Shown here in pieces: positions 12,696-24,450 of a stretch of DNA of 64,000 bases (its first letter is position 1; each line of letters opens with the position of its first letter). Both the position numbers and the translations under genes were made by a program. A model generated the notes under the pieces. It did not search any database. It was not told where the DNA came from and saw only the letters and a program-made list of their open reading frames with translations. The DNA is from Cylicocyclus nassatus (Eukaryota > Nematoda > Chromadorea > Rhabditida > Strongylidae), in NCBI GenBank assembly GCA_958299035.1, contig CATQJL010000316.1, positions 4,428,674 through 4,492,673 on the forward strand, in the 5' to 3' direction.

Positions 12696-13024
12696 ATGAC
12701 AAAGCCGTTAGCGCTTAGTCGGCTTGTCTCATTTGTTTGCGTCTTTGTTGAACGCACTTGTTTCTGCAAAGGAATTTGGCAAAGGGAGAAATTCCTGGAA
12801 AGTTCAAATGCCATTGGGGTGACGTGGGAGGAATGCAGCAACTACGGGGAACGTAAGTCTTGCAGGAATTTTTTTGGAACTCCATAACCTGCTCCAGATT
12901 CAATGGAACAGTTCAAAATAATATGATTTCAGAAAACTTCCGAGCTTTTTTGAAAAATTTTCAAAGCAAGGACCATCACTGTAATATCGCTGCTTTAGAC
13001 ATTTGTAGTCAAACACTCAAATAG
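12696..13024 (+). CDS. candidate small secreted protein, two exons, 82 aa
   Basis: Exon 1 is 12696-12852 and exon 2 is 12933-13024, separated by an 80-nt intron with GTAAGT donor and TGATTTCAG acceptor. The phase-1 join creates a CAA codon and keeps the frame open to TAG at 13022-13024. The predicted protein starts MTKPLALSRL, followed by a hydrophobic run VSFVCVFV that could be a signal peptide or anchor. The rest is polar with cysteines at about residues 22, 24 and 47 in exon 1 and two more in exon 2 (HHC and DIC contexts). The upstream frame is closed by TGA just before position 12664, so this ATG is the first usable one. No family was recognised. The main alternative is a chance pairing of good splice consensus sequences. 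Confidence 0.4.
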
Positions 13025-13530
13025 TGTTTTTTTTACTTTAATCCCCAAGAATGCTGAAAACTTGAAAACCCCAGAAATTACTGGTTTTATTTTTTATTTG
13101 GGATGAGATACTCTTTTTAAACAAAATAAATTTGTGATGATAGGACGTCTCTACGAGAAGTTGTTATTTTTGATTTTTCAACTTCTGATATTGTTTGCAA
13201 TAAAATTGTTGATCTATGCGATAAAATACTGCGTATATCATAAACAATGAAAAAAAATATCGGGATTGAAAAGGATTTAATCTTGCACCAAAAATTATAC
13301 AAATTCACAAGTTTTCTGATAGTTTTGTGTCCTTTATCGAAATATGGCCTTTTACGGCTCAAAACCCTCTTCAAAGTTTCTACCGTAGTCCTACAGTAAC
13401 GTAGAGCAGTCGGTAATCCGCTCCATACCGTGAATCTAAGTTGAAGCCAGCTCTACAAAATGGTATTTATTAGATCTTTTCGAAAGACTTTGTTACAAAA
13501 GCGTTATGAACAATCAAACAATAGGCACAT
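13025..13530. other. AT-rich stretch, no gene seen
   Basis: Nothing beyond short chance frames is visible downstream of the two-exon candidate. Confidence 0.5.
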
Positions 13531-13550
13531 TTTTTTGGGACACCCTGTAT
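13531..13550 (+). repeat. possible mariner-like terminal fragment
   Basis: The string TTTTTTGGGACACCCTGTAT matches the style of terminal repeats of some mariner-type elements found in invertebrates (GGGACACCCTGTA). No inverted partner was found in the window, so this is at best a solitary end. Confidence 0.3.
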
Positions 13551-13949
13551 AATCCAATCTGTTAGCAGACAACTTTTAGAAAAAAGTTAATAACTCAATG
13601 TCAGATTTTCTTTTTTGGAATTAATCTGCTTATCAGCAGCTTCTGTTTGGTACCTTAAGATTCTTTGGAATCCTAAGTCTTGGTGCACAAGTAAGAAAAT
13701 TTGAAAAAAAAAGATCTTCCCAACAGTCCCCTAATTTAGCAAAATATGGTTTGTGCTGGATATAATCTTTTCACTTTCAAACGCCATAATCGTATGCGGA
13801 ACTAATTTTAGGCTCCACACCGCTTTTATCGGATTATTTCCCAATTTTTCGTTACTTTGTGTTTATATTTGCATCTAAAATGAACCAACCACACGCACAC
13901 GAATTATTTGCACTTGATCATGCAACCTTTTTTTCCACTTTTTTTCTAG

Positions 13950-14190
13950 TTTATGCAAATAAATTCCAAACATGACCCGACCGGAGATTGCCCCTATGCG
14001 CATGGCAAACTTTTGGAAGCTTTGAACGAGTAAGCAGCCTCGTGACGGTCACGGAATGATCAGTGGTGCCCTGGCAGCTATCGAGAACTCCAAAGTCAAT
14101 GATTATGTGAACAGCAACGACGATAAAAACAATTCGGAAGGAATGTGCGCGGTTTCCGGCTTTTCCAAGTGCTATGAATCATTTGAGTGA
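13950..14190 (+). pseudogene. coding-like island broken by a frame shift
   Basis: A strong acceptor (TTTTTTTCTAG) ends at 13949. From 13950 one frame runs for 27 codons and contains DPTGDCPYAHGKLLEALNE before TAA at 14031. If one base is skipped at 14031, the next frame continues from 14032 for 52 codons, containing GALAAIENSKVNDYV and NSNDDKNNSEGMCAVSG, to TGA at 14188-14190. Both halves are polar and C-ending in codon choice, so a single decayed or mis-sequenced exon is the simplest reading. CPYAHG has the spacing of the last two ligands of a CCCH zinc finger, but the expected earlier cysteines are absent. A donor (GA|GTAAGC) at 14028-14029 is an alternative exon end. Confidence 0.35.
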
Positions 14191-17071
14191 CAGGAAGAAA
14201 GCGAAAACTGCTTCCTAGCTTCCACCGAGAAATTTTTTGGGATTTCCCATTGAAGAAAAGATTCAAAGCTTTCGAACTAGTCAGTGAACACATAAATTTT
14301 TCAGCAGGAGACTAAGTCAGGAACTTTAGAGGTGCTCCATCAATAAAATTAAGTCATTTCCCCTAAACTAATTCTAAATTCAAGTTAGGGTGAATATGTT
14401 TGAGTATTGAGGAGATACACTACAAAAAGTAGGAAAGTGAAAAGCTAACAGATGAAAGAGCTTTTTCACTGGAGTACTCTTCTCCTAGGGCCTGAAGCGA
14501 CGCAACCGCGCCGCATGTAACTGCCTCGCGTTACTCTAGAACGAGCACGGTCTTGTCTGGTGTCAATGACTTTATTCAATTCTTACATGTTCTATGTAGG
14601 AACCAGTGTGAAAGGAAAAATCTTGGAAGCTAGCATTAAGCCAAGACGAGTCACCAACTGCAATAATGGCCAAAGGATCCAGTCGTCCTGCTAGGTATAG
14701 GACATTCGAAAAATCGTGACGATGGCGCGACAGCGCGCGACACGCACGCACCTTGCGGCAGCCGCATTTCCTTGGTTTAAATCTCTACTCGACTGGTTTT
14801 TCTGCTTAGTATGATAGTACTTACACACTGAAAATGACTGAGCGTTAAGATGATGCCTTTTTGTATAGAAATGTTATGTTACTGTAGGCGCAAAGACCGC
14901 AGTCAAATACGTCGTTGCGATTCTATAAATGAACCTTACAGTCGAGAACATTTTTTTTTGCTTAATACAGTGCGCTTACGGTGCCAGAAAAATGCAGTCA
15001 AACTTGCTCGTAAACAAATAGCTACGCAGAAGCCGGCCACCTGCGCGCGCAAAATGCCAGCATTACTGGCGCGAGATTTGTTTACGCGCAAATCTTACCA
15101 TTTTGGCGGCACGCAGGCACACTATATTGAGGGAAAATCACTCGACTGTACACACTTAGAAATGCCGAGTGCAAAATCAACTTTCTCGAACATGCTTTTG
15201 TCAAGCGTTGACATGTGGTTCTTTCATGCGCTAATTTACCTAATTCCATTCTTGAGGCAGGATGAGTATTGTTTTTCAACGTTAGAATCGAAAAGCTTCC
15301 AAATTCGCCAGAGAGAATACTCCAGCAATGGCTTATGCAGGAAATGACCTATTAGCTGCACACTGCGGAGGTTTTTTTTTCTCACTAAGAAGAATTGATT
15401 TCCTGCACTCCGAAACATATTTATCAATCATCCTCATATCTTCAGCTGTTGCAAAATTGACGTAGATCATTGGATAAAATAAACTTTTAAGAAATCCCGT
15501 CTGCTATGCACATAATCACGGTTGACTGCACAATTTGCAGAACCGGAAATTCCGGGTGCTGCTGATGGAAAAAAACGTACTGGGCTGCTTTCTTGAGATA
15601 ACATTATCTCCCTTCTCAGAATTGAGGAAAATGTTGCAAAAGCACAAACTCAGCTTAATCTAATCAAAATCTTTTGCATCCTCAACCTCGAATTTTTTTT
15701 GAAAGGTAGCAGCGTTCAATATCTGGATTCTGTCCGCAAGGACACTTCATACGAAGGCCGACGTCTATCATTGTCAGAACTTGTCAAAAGCAGTATGAAC
15801 ATGTAAACCACCCTTCCGAGCTATGTGCTAGAATCCTGAACGTGTTATTACATGTATAACTTGTTATGTGGTTAAAATTCATGATCGCATGCAGCACGCA
15901 CACTTCTGCAATTGCAGAAGAAGCATGATTTGCGATTTGCAAATGCCTTCGATAACCACATGTAAACAGTGCATCTAATTGAAGTGATTTTAACGTTAAG
16001 ACAGCCAAGCAACACGCAAGACCAGTTTGAAACGTTTTTGCGTTTTTTCTAAGCAGATAATTTAGCTTGTTATCTCGAAAATCCACTAGACTGGTTGTTG
16101 TGCTAAGTTCGTCCAGTGTGATGTATTGTACGTTGTTACACTAATAACACATCAACACAAGTATGTTTTTCAATATCTTCATTCATTCGGAAGAAGATGC
16201 ATATTCAGGCAAACGCTTTGTTTTGCGTAATATATACACAATTAAAGATGAGCTACTAAATTAGCGATTGGACAGCATCCTAAACTTATTTTGAACCACA
16301 ATATCGGTTGATGGTGATGTTGATCAATATCGATTGATACGCACACAAAACACATACAAAGCAACACAGAAACGAATTTTCACACGCAGGAAAAATTCCG
16401 TATCAATGAAGAAAATGAATGAATGATGTGTGCTTACAGCGATAATGCGATTTTTTCAGGGCTAGAGGGTGTGACCTATCAACTTGTCAATAATAGCATT
16501 AACACTAGGGGTTGGGGTTGTGTATTATATCACAACTATTATCCTACTAGAAACAACCATATATGATTAAAGAGAAATGAGAAGAAGAACCTCGAACAGA
16601 CCCAGTAATACTAGCTGATACACAGTAATACAATGGACGTTGTTGGAAAATTTCTTTTCCTCATTTACAGACCCGCTTAATTTCAAATAGCGTACTCACA
16701 AAACTTCCTCGTTCACACTTCGGTAATTGGCCTTTAGTCAAAATAATCTTCTAATTTGTGTGTTTGCGGACATGGCTTACATGTTACAGATTACTGGACC
16801 GAAGTATAAACGAGGCTCGCGACACGACGCACATGGCTGATAAAGCGCTATGACGTGTGAGCAGAAAAGAACAGACAACATGAATGATTGTGGCTCAGTG
16901 AGTAACCGTAAAGGCGGAAAGCGTAGTACATTATCAATTATCTGTTGTCCAGGGAGTTTGAATGGGGGAAGATATGTACAAGAGACGGGTTCGACACTGG
17001 CTAGATGTTATGGGATCAGTGTATGTGACACCGGGGATTAAAATTCAGGGATGACTGGGTCATGGCAATTT
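14191..17071. other. no gene supported; holds the longest open frame of the window
   Basis: Positions 14850-15347 (plus) are open for 165 codons from an ATG. The composition is ordinary for a chance frame (many C, S, L and F), with no domain, no signal peptide and no splice context, so it is not called as a gene. A GC-richer patch with CGCGCGACACGCACGCACC lies near 14730-14755. The rest is AT-rich. Confidence 0.4.
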
Positions 17072-18825
17072 TTAACAGTTCGTCCACCTTCGTTCGCTGT
17101 CAACGATGCTCATATGTGAGCTGGTTACAGGAACGTCTTCGGACTCGTCGTCGGTCGCATCGAAACTTTCCCATTTCTTCGCGATTGAGAGGATTTTGAA
17201 GGTATTTGAAGGACTGCCCTGCGAGATTGGCTCAGTGGTTGCCTTGCTGTTTTTTGCCGATAATCGTCGAGCGGGTTCTGAGGCAGTTCGGCCGGGTACT
17301 GAAAGAAAAAGTGGAATAAGATTGCTATGGGGCACAAGACAATTTACATAAATATTCACATCCCTCTCCCTATCAACAATAACCCAGAATTTCGCATCCC
17401 CAAAACAACTGCATTGAGTGAAACTGTTCAAAGGACAATTTTCGGATACACTGAGAGAGAGCCAGAGCAGCCGGACAATTTGCGAAGCATTCAATTTCGT
17501 AAAAAGATCTGCATCTGCAGCCGCACGACGCACTTAAGCAATTTACAGCGGGAAATGCAGTGTGTGTCTGGCAATTATTTGAAGAATGAGCAACTCTCAA
17601 CAAAGCTGCTTTCGAATTTGTGAACACTGGTCTATATAAAAAGTGAAAAAGCAAACAATATCATAAATAATACATACCTCCTCCTTCTTTTTCATTTTGC
17701 ATACGTTTCGAGCCACGTAGTACATTACGTCGCATCGCTCCATAGCCGTTTTGTGTCGTACAATAGCTCACATATTGATTTTGATTACTGTAGTTGGGTT
17801 GTTGATAGTCATTTTCCATGCCAACTGTTTTGGCTTCCTGAAAATGATATGGGCAATAAAAAGTGATGAGTTGGGATGATGAGCAGTGGACGTTACCTTA
17901 TTATGGTTCTCATCGGTTTCGTCCACATTTCGGCGATTGCGGCTAGGCCAAATGAACCATTTAGGGCATTGTCGGACTTCGATCACCTAAAGGTACACAA
18001 TTAATTGGTGAAATGGAAAAATCAAAGGGCAACGCTATTGCTGAGAGGGCTAGTACCAATAACTCTACCATTATTGCTAATGCACTAATGATTTCCACCC
18101 CAAAATGACCTTAGTGGTCGTAGACATCTCCCATTAATGCGCATTAATATCATTCCCAAGACGAATAAACGATGCTTCTCTTCCAGCCCCCACACATCCA
18201 TTCCCAATGCAAATGTTGTTTGGTCCAATAGCCCCATTGTTAGCGGATGATCCGGCTAGGAACTATCGCTGTGTGTCTGGCCAAATGACAACAACATCCC
18301 GTTACCCAATTTCATGCCAAATTTAGCAGCTACCTTTCATCATTGTAAAGCACAGCGTGGATACTGTAAAAGTCTATATTCGTGACAAAGCACGGTTTAT
18401 TTTTTGAACAAAATCTACTCTTAGCAAGTGCATTTGTAAAAATGATGATATCATCTCAAGGACGTAGACTACGAATTGACTAACACTAGATTCCCAAACA
18501 AGAACTGTACACCATCGCATGTGATTCTTTACCATGTAGCTATTGATCTTTACCATAAAAGGTCTAATGACAAATGACCCATTTTCTCTTCTCGGGTGTA
18601 TATGGGGGTTATTAGCAACTATTAGTATAGATAAGTCCCAAAAACTCAGGTGTTTAGACTTCAAATTATAGAATTTGTAGGTACGCAATCACACAATATG
18701 GAGCCATTACCAACCTGGAATCGGAAGTCCCTCTTTGGACGAGCACTGCCAGCTTGAACTGGTTGGCATCCCGACCATTCAAAAGCAGCAGCAGGCTGGT
18801 TATTGTTAACGCAAACTTCCATCAT
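17072..18825 (-). CDS. four-exon gene, 195-aa protein of unrecognised family
   Basis: Exons in order of transcription are 18825-18715, 17986-17897, 17837-17678 and 17298-17072, with TAA at 17074-17072. Introns of 728, 59 and 379 nt begin GTTGGT, GTAACG and GTATGT and end ACCTTTAG, ATTTTCAG and TTCTTTCAG. Phases match (0, 0, 1). Residues 1-37 contain two cysteines and a dibasic RPKRDFRF run. Residues 38-67 contain CPKWFIWPSRNRRN. Residues 68-120 are rich in N, Q and Y (YQQPNYSNQNQYVSY) and then basic. The C-terminal 75 residues are serine- and threonine-rich with an acidic DATDDESED cluster that would suit casein kinase 2. No membrane segment or signal peptide is seen, so an intracellular, partly disordered protein is inferred. 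No named family fits. Further upstream exons cannot be excluded because the frame stays open before the ATG. Confidence 0.72.
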
Positions 18826-18847
18826 TGTAAATTTAGCACTGAAAAAT
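18826..18847 (-). promoter_or_regulatory. acceptor and 13-nt leader before the ATG (possible trans-splice site)
   Basis: On the minus strand TTTATTTTTCAG is followed by 13 nt (TGCTAAATTTACA) and then ATGATG. In nematodes a T-rich CAG acceptor this close to the start codon is typical of spliced-leader addition. The alternative is an ordinary cis-spliced exon, since the frame is open back to the acceptor (codons for A, K, F, T). Confidence 0.5.
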
Positions 18848-20029
18848 AAACATTTTGAATTGAAGATATCATTCTGGTTGTGAGTTTGCGGACAACGCAA
18901 CCGACGCGACGAGACGATGCGCAAAAGAAGCACAGCGGGTCTGGCGGAGCTAGAAACTGGCGTGATGAGAGTGAGTTTATCGATATGATGATGGATGGTA
19001 GATGTTGATCATTGAAGATGGGGCTGTGGGGCTACGGCTGCGAAAGATGGAATCGATAAGCGCGCGATATTGGGCACTACCGTATTAGGCCAATCTGGCA
19101 TCCGAAAATCACAACAAATCTGCCATGTGAAAGTGAATTTTTGCCATGATTTTGTAAAGCTACACACCCATGCGCTAAAAATGGATGGAATTTGGCCAAA
19201 ATAGATGAAAGTGCAGTCAAAGCGACTCGAAACTTGGGAAGAGTAGATTTATTGTGCTAGGGATATGGAGAGAGAGCGCACAGGAATAAAGATTGCGGAC
19301 TTTTGCCCACCAAGATCAAAAACCAAAGGATGAAGAAGATACAATAAGATCAAAACGATGGCGGGTTCAAAAATCAGAAAACTTGCAAACTGTGCTCTTA
19401 ATTTTACGCAGTTTCCGAAGAATTAAAGCGGAATGGAATAAGCAAGTTCTTACAAGTTGGACCAAAACACAAAGGTATAAACAACTGGCTATTACTTGTT
19501 TCAAGTTAAACAATTGTGCCACTCAGATCACAACAAGACCTTGAAAATGCCAAAAACAATGAATTCCACGAGCATTCACGTCCAATGCGATCAAAATCAC
19601 TTCGTACATTGGGCCTGGGCCAGCGTAACATATGACATATCAGAATGAGAGTATTGGCTACAATGGTTAGCCCAACGGAACATCATATAAAGTTAGGAGA
19701 CGCAGCAGAGGTGAGATAGCGCGCTCCATGGAGAGTGCGTTGGGATGATAGCAGGATAAGGGCAACAGGTAAACAGTGAGAGAGATGCGACATGTGGAGA
19801 GATTGGGCAAATGCGTGGAGAGAGAGGTTAAGGTCAGAAATGAGAGAGAAACAAGAGAAAAGTGCAATGAGTGCGAGTAAATTGAAGTGAAGTCTAGACT
19901 ATGTGAGCTGGAGATGATATACGATGTCCGAGAATTAGTGTAAATAGAATGGATGTATGAATAAATAGTGAGTACTAGTACAGAATAGTGACTTGGCTTC
20001 ATTGCTAATAAGAGGAGCCAGGGCCAAGC
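18848..20029. other. upstream region of the four-exon gene, no exon recognised
   Basis: The stretch is AT-rich to 19660, then purine-rich on the plus strand (GAGAGA-type) to about 19870. It probably includes promoter or noncoding upstream exons of the minus-strand gene, but no site could be pinned down. Confidence 0.35.
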
Positions 20030-20400
20030 TGCTGGCGCCGCCGGACGCCTCAACCGCCACTGCCAGCAGTGCCGGCTGAGCGGTCGCATCTCTTGTCTTT
20101 TCAGTCCAACTGGTAGGCCACCCCTCGGCGGGCGGGCACGCCGCCCCGCCCCGGCGCCGCTCGGCTCCGCACATTTCGTACCCCGCCCGCCCGCCGCTGT
20201 TTTCCCTCTCCACCCCTCTCGACCAAGGAATTCCCCACCTCGCCAGCGCCCCGCCCACCTGTTGCCCTATCGGCGCGAGCAGCACGCGGCGCCCCTATGT
20301 TAGTGTATACATTAAGCTGTTAAGTGCGCTCGGATCTGTATCCGTACTGTACGGGGTCGTGAGCACTTTAGTCCGCTAGTTGTAGAGCCGCCGCTAACAG
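20030..20400. other. GC-rich island in AT-rich DNA
   Basis: Positions 20030-20290 are strongly GC-rich with many CpG and runs such as CCGCCCCGCCCCGGCGCCGC. Because stops are AT-rich, all frames are open: 98 codons on plus from a TCTTTTCAG acceptor ending at 20101, and 116 codons on minus (19935-20285). A minus-strand ATG at 20089 opens a frame with a short hydrophobic WPWLLLLA run. It may be a proline-rich exon, a CpG-type promoter of the gene at 18.8 kb, or an insertion. The sequence alone does not decide. Confidence 0.4.
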
Positions 20401-21084
20401 AGGTGAGGACATGCAAATAGGGCTTCAAAGAGCCTATCAGTCACAAGTTGGTAGGAATGGCTTGGAGTTCAAACAATTACCTAATTCTTCAATATTTTTC
20501 AATTGTGTAAAAATTTGAGTCGATTCAGCCCAAAGAATGTAGACCATCAATTCAGTTCAATCCTAATTGGAAAGTCACGCTATTATTTGCACAACATTTC
20601 GTTGAATTACACTTCATTAATGATGATACTACACTTGCTTTGTTTGAGTCCGTAAGTTTGATTACATAGAAAGATTAGCCAAATTAGGCAAAGTTCATCT
20701 ACCACAGCTTTACAATGGACCCCAAAAATGCAGGCTTAAAATCTAGCGTACGAAAAAACTTTACAAAATAGATAATTCAGAGATATGGGGATTATTTCGT
20801 GGACGTTCAATTTGATTTGAACGAATAAGCTTCTAGCATTTGAACGTATGAAGTTTTAGCGTTCTATAGTCGGAGAAAATATGATGCTACTTGTCAGTTG
20901 CACTTTTTTCAAGATGATGCTAACCATGGTTCTGGGACGCAGATATGATTTTTTTCCTTTTTTTGTTGGTGTAGCTTTATAGTGCATCTTCTTTTCCAAA
21001 TAGTCTGCGTACCCAAACCTTAAAAATGTGCAATTACACACTAGTAAAGATACGTCGAGTCATTTGTAACTAAATGTTTGAGTA
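20401..21084. other. AT-rich stretch, no gene seen
   Basis: No frame, RNA gene or repeat could be supported here. Confidence 0.5.
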
Positions 21085-21283
21085 TGCACACAATGCGCGG
21101 CAACCGACGACACCTTTACTGTGAATTCTTCAGCAAAACCTTTTCTAGCGTAACAAGATGTACAAATGTGTTGTGTTAACTAATACATTTAGCAAATCAA
21201 AAGAGACGACTGAACAAGGAGAAATCATTGGAAATGGGCAGGTTCGCATATTACAAGTCGTCAGGTAGCGCGCATGGTGTGCA
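21085..21283. mobile_element. 199-bp MITE family, copy A
   Basis: The left end reads TGCACACAATGCGCGGCAAC followed by CGACGACACC. The right end reads CAAGTCGTCAGGTAGCGCGC followed by ATGGTGTGCA. The two ends are imperfect inverted repeats of each other (TGCACAC.ATGCGCG..A....GACGAC). The interior is AT-rich with no coding frame. Copies B and C share both ends; B is inserted in the opposite orientation and is exactly the same length. Confidence 0.7.
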
Positions 21284-24251
21284 ATCCGCAAATTTATTGC
21301 AAATGGTTCGCCTACATTCAGTTCATCAGAAATTATTTTGAGTATGGTATTATGGTTACCCTGCCAAATGACTTATGGATCTACCTAGATGCATATCTGC
21401 TCTCACCTAATTGGGAAAGGAAATTTTAATCCTAAAATATTCCCTTTTTTGACGATATACAAAGACGGAAACGGTTTTTCTGAAAATTCAGTGATCTACG
21501 ACTTATCGCTCCAGCTAAACCATGTGACCAGCGACGTAAAATTGCGAACCCAGACAACATAATGGTGTCAGTTGTCCGGCGCTTGATAAGACAGATAGCT
21601 GCAAAATGCTTAGCGAAGAAAAATATAGTGACCGTCGGCTGCTAGGATACTACGCTGTTTCTCACGTGTGTTTCGTGTTGTTTGGCTTGGATTAATGGAT
21701 TTGCTTGTTTTCTTCTGTCTAATCACTCTAGAAATAATCATATGAGAGGAAGTGGAAGGGTTCGTCAGTTGTTTCAAACTGAAAACAACGAAAAAACAGA
21801 AGTTATTCTGGAAATTTATGAGTTTTCAAATTTTTTCAAAGGGCACATTGTAACTCTCAACGCGCAGAATTCTCAGCGAAGAAAGGAAAAGGCGATTTAT
21901 GAGTTATATCAATTCATTCTTAAATGATTGTTTTGTATTTTATGGGTTTTGCAAATTTTTCAGACCACGAATAGGAACTTTTGATTATAGACAAAATCAC
22001 TAATGGAAAACGGAGAAGAGCTTATACGTTTTGAAATTTGTAAGTGGCTTATTCTAAAGATATTTTCGAGCGAATCAGTGATCACATAAGTGACTTGCAA
22101 GAATAAGATTTTTGAAAAGTTGCTGACATTGATTAAGAATAAAAACTCAGCTTTCGGAAGTTTTGCAGAGGTCAAACTTTCGCAAACTTTTTCTTGTCTA
22201 CTTAGAATTATCTAAGTAAGCTTTATAATAGTTCTCCTCAACACTGTTTCGGACGGGTGAAAACTATGCTTTCAATCATTTGGAACGTGTGGAATAAAAA
22301 AAGAAAAAAACTTCAATGAAAAGCGATTTCCCAAAAATTGCAGAGCATTGAAATGTTTCAAAGGTTTCAATCTAGCCCGAATAGATATAAAAACTTTACA
22401 ACATAATTGCCTAAGGCTTATTTTGAGTGGAAGCGAACACTTATGCTTTTGATCACTTGGAATCCATAGAAATTCTATCCTTTGTTACCAGGAGAATAGG
22501 AAATTGCATAGAATTCAAGTGCCGAAAGCGAAAGACCAAGAATTCGGCAATTTTCTCCCAGAAAAAATTGCACAAGAATGTAGCCATTCAAAGAACAAAA
22601 AGGGCTTTTGTCAAGTGGAAATGGTACTGATGAAAAATGTAGAGAATTTGGATAAAAATTTTTGACAAAGTGGGTGGTAAAATCAGAAGTTCAAAAGACA
22701 AGATTGTGCGTTGTGTGTGGAAAGAAAACTGGTAGTCCAACAAAATTTCCGTTGTTAGAATAAAATTGTCTTCATATCCCCCTGTCTTGTGGGACTACGG
22801 TAAGAGTACGGTACGGTTAGTTTCCGCAAATGAGAAAGTATAAGTTGTAATTTTCTGCAAAAGTTTCGGAAAGTTAGAATATAAATACAATAAAACTTTT
22901 TTTCTCCTTGTGAAATCTAGGAATAGTTCAAGATATTTGATCCCCAGGTTATTCTTTTGTCCTCATCTTTGTCATATAAGGAAGAAAAAGCCTAACAATA
23001 AGAGATTTATTCTCCCTCTTTCTCATCTCCATATAAGGCCCGAGAGACTCAACTAGATATTCCACTTTAACCGCGTAAAACAAACAAAACGGTGCTTCTT
23101 ATCCCGATGTTTACCCACGGTTCTTCTCATTTTGCTGGGAGTTCCCTATTTGGGCATAAAGGACACATAATTTGGCCTAAATGATCAAAGGGACCGATGA
23201 TGAGATGAGCCCACGTTCGGGCGCCCACGGATATTGGGGGGGGGGGGGGGGCGGGGGAGGATCTAATAACGTGAAGCGCTAACGTCATCGTCGGATATAT
23301 GTTAATGAAAGGAAGAAAATTTTATTGGATCCGCATAATTCCATTTTTAGCCATTCTTGGAATCCACAGCAATTAGGCAAAGGAAATTGATGTTTTTGAA
23401 TGTTTCTGGCGGGAAAGAACCATCAAAAGAAAACTCATTTCTTCCCAAACCTACGTAACGCAAGGCTTTCCTCCCAATTCGCATTCTATTACTTGTCCCA
23501 TAGGTTTTTTCCACTGAAATCACTATAGTCGCTCTCTTCGGAATGGACGTTTCGTGAATTTCCCACGGGAAACCACATGCTCTTCAGTCATTTCAGAAAA
23601 CATTGTGCACTTTAGTAAACTGCTTTTCAAGAGCTAATAAAATATCGCGGGAAAATCCTTAAGTGCTTGGAGAGGTTGGCGGAAAAAAACTTCTCTTTCA
23701 GAGGTTTTCTTACGTACGTGCTTTGCCAAAGCCAAATGAGATTGACTAACGAGAAATAGCGGGTAAACAAGGAAGTGAAAATCTCAGCAACGTGGGTGAT
23801 GAGTGCAATCATTTGAGTCATTCATTTTCAATCGCCATTAGTCTCATCCAAAGTTTTTTCAAGCATCATTCAAGAATTTAAATTTCTATTTAATGTAAAC
23901 AGAGATGATTTATAAGGTGTCCGTTTATTGAAAACCGCTTTTCTAGTTCAAGGAAGGATACGATTCAGCTATATTTTATGAAACTTATTAGTGTGGTTTG
24001 TCACTTATCTCATCTTTAGACAGGTTGAGACTTCATTTCTGAGTTCTTTTTCTCGCAAATTTTATCTTGCGGTTTTTGAAAACAAAGCATGTAAAATCTA
24101 TACAAACTCTTTTTCGGTTGTTTAGTGAATTTGAAATGAATTCTCAAAAAATTTGAAATGGATTCTTGGAAAGTTTGAAGCAAATTTCTAGAAACAGACT
24201 GTTAGCACAATTTTCTGAGGTTATCGTCGATTTCTAACTTAATGCACGTAT
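21284..24251. other. no gene supported; G16 tract
   Basis: A G16 homopolymer lies at 23236-23251, followed by C and five more G. The rest is AT-rich with only short chance frames. Confidence 0.45.
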
Positions 24252-24450
24252 TGCACACCATGCGCGCTACTTGACGACTTATAAAATGAAAACCCGCTCA
24301 TCTAGTGATATTTCCTTTTTTCGTTGTCTTTCTCAAATTGATTGGATAGATATTAGTCAGGGATACACATCTCTACAGTTTAATGCGCTACAAAAGTTTT
24401 ACTGAGGAGTTACTCGTAAGGTGTCGTCATTGCCGCGCGTAGTGTGTACA
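24252..24450. mobile_element. 199-bp MITE family, copy B
   Basis: The left end TGCACACCATGCGCGCTACT plus TGACGACTT matches the reverse complement of the right end of copy A. The right end AAGGTGTCGTCATTGCCGCG plus CGTAGTGTGTACA matches the reverse complement of the left end of copy A. It is therefore inverted relative to copy A and has the same 199-bp length. Confidence 0.7.

Noticed and set aside
14850..15347. Longest open frame of the window (165 codons, plus)
   Set aside because: Its length is near the maximum expected by chance in 64 kb at this composition. No domain, signal peptide, splice context or charged composition supports it.
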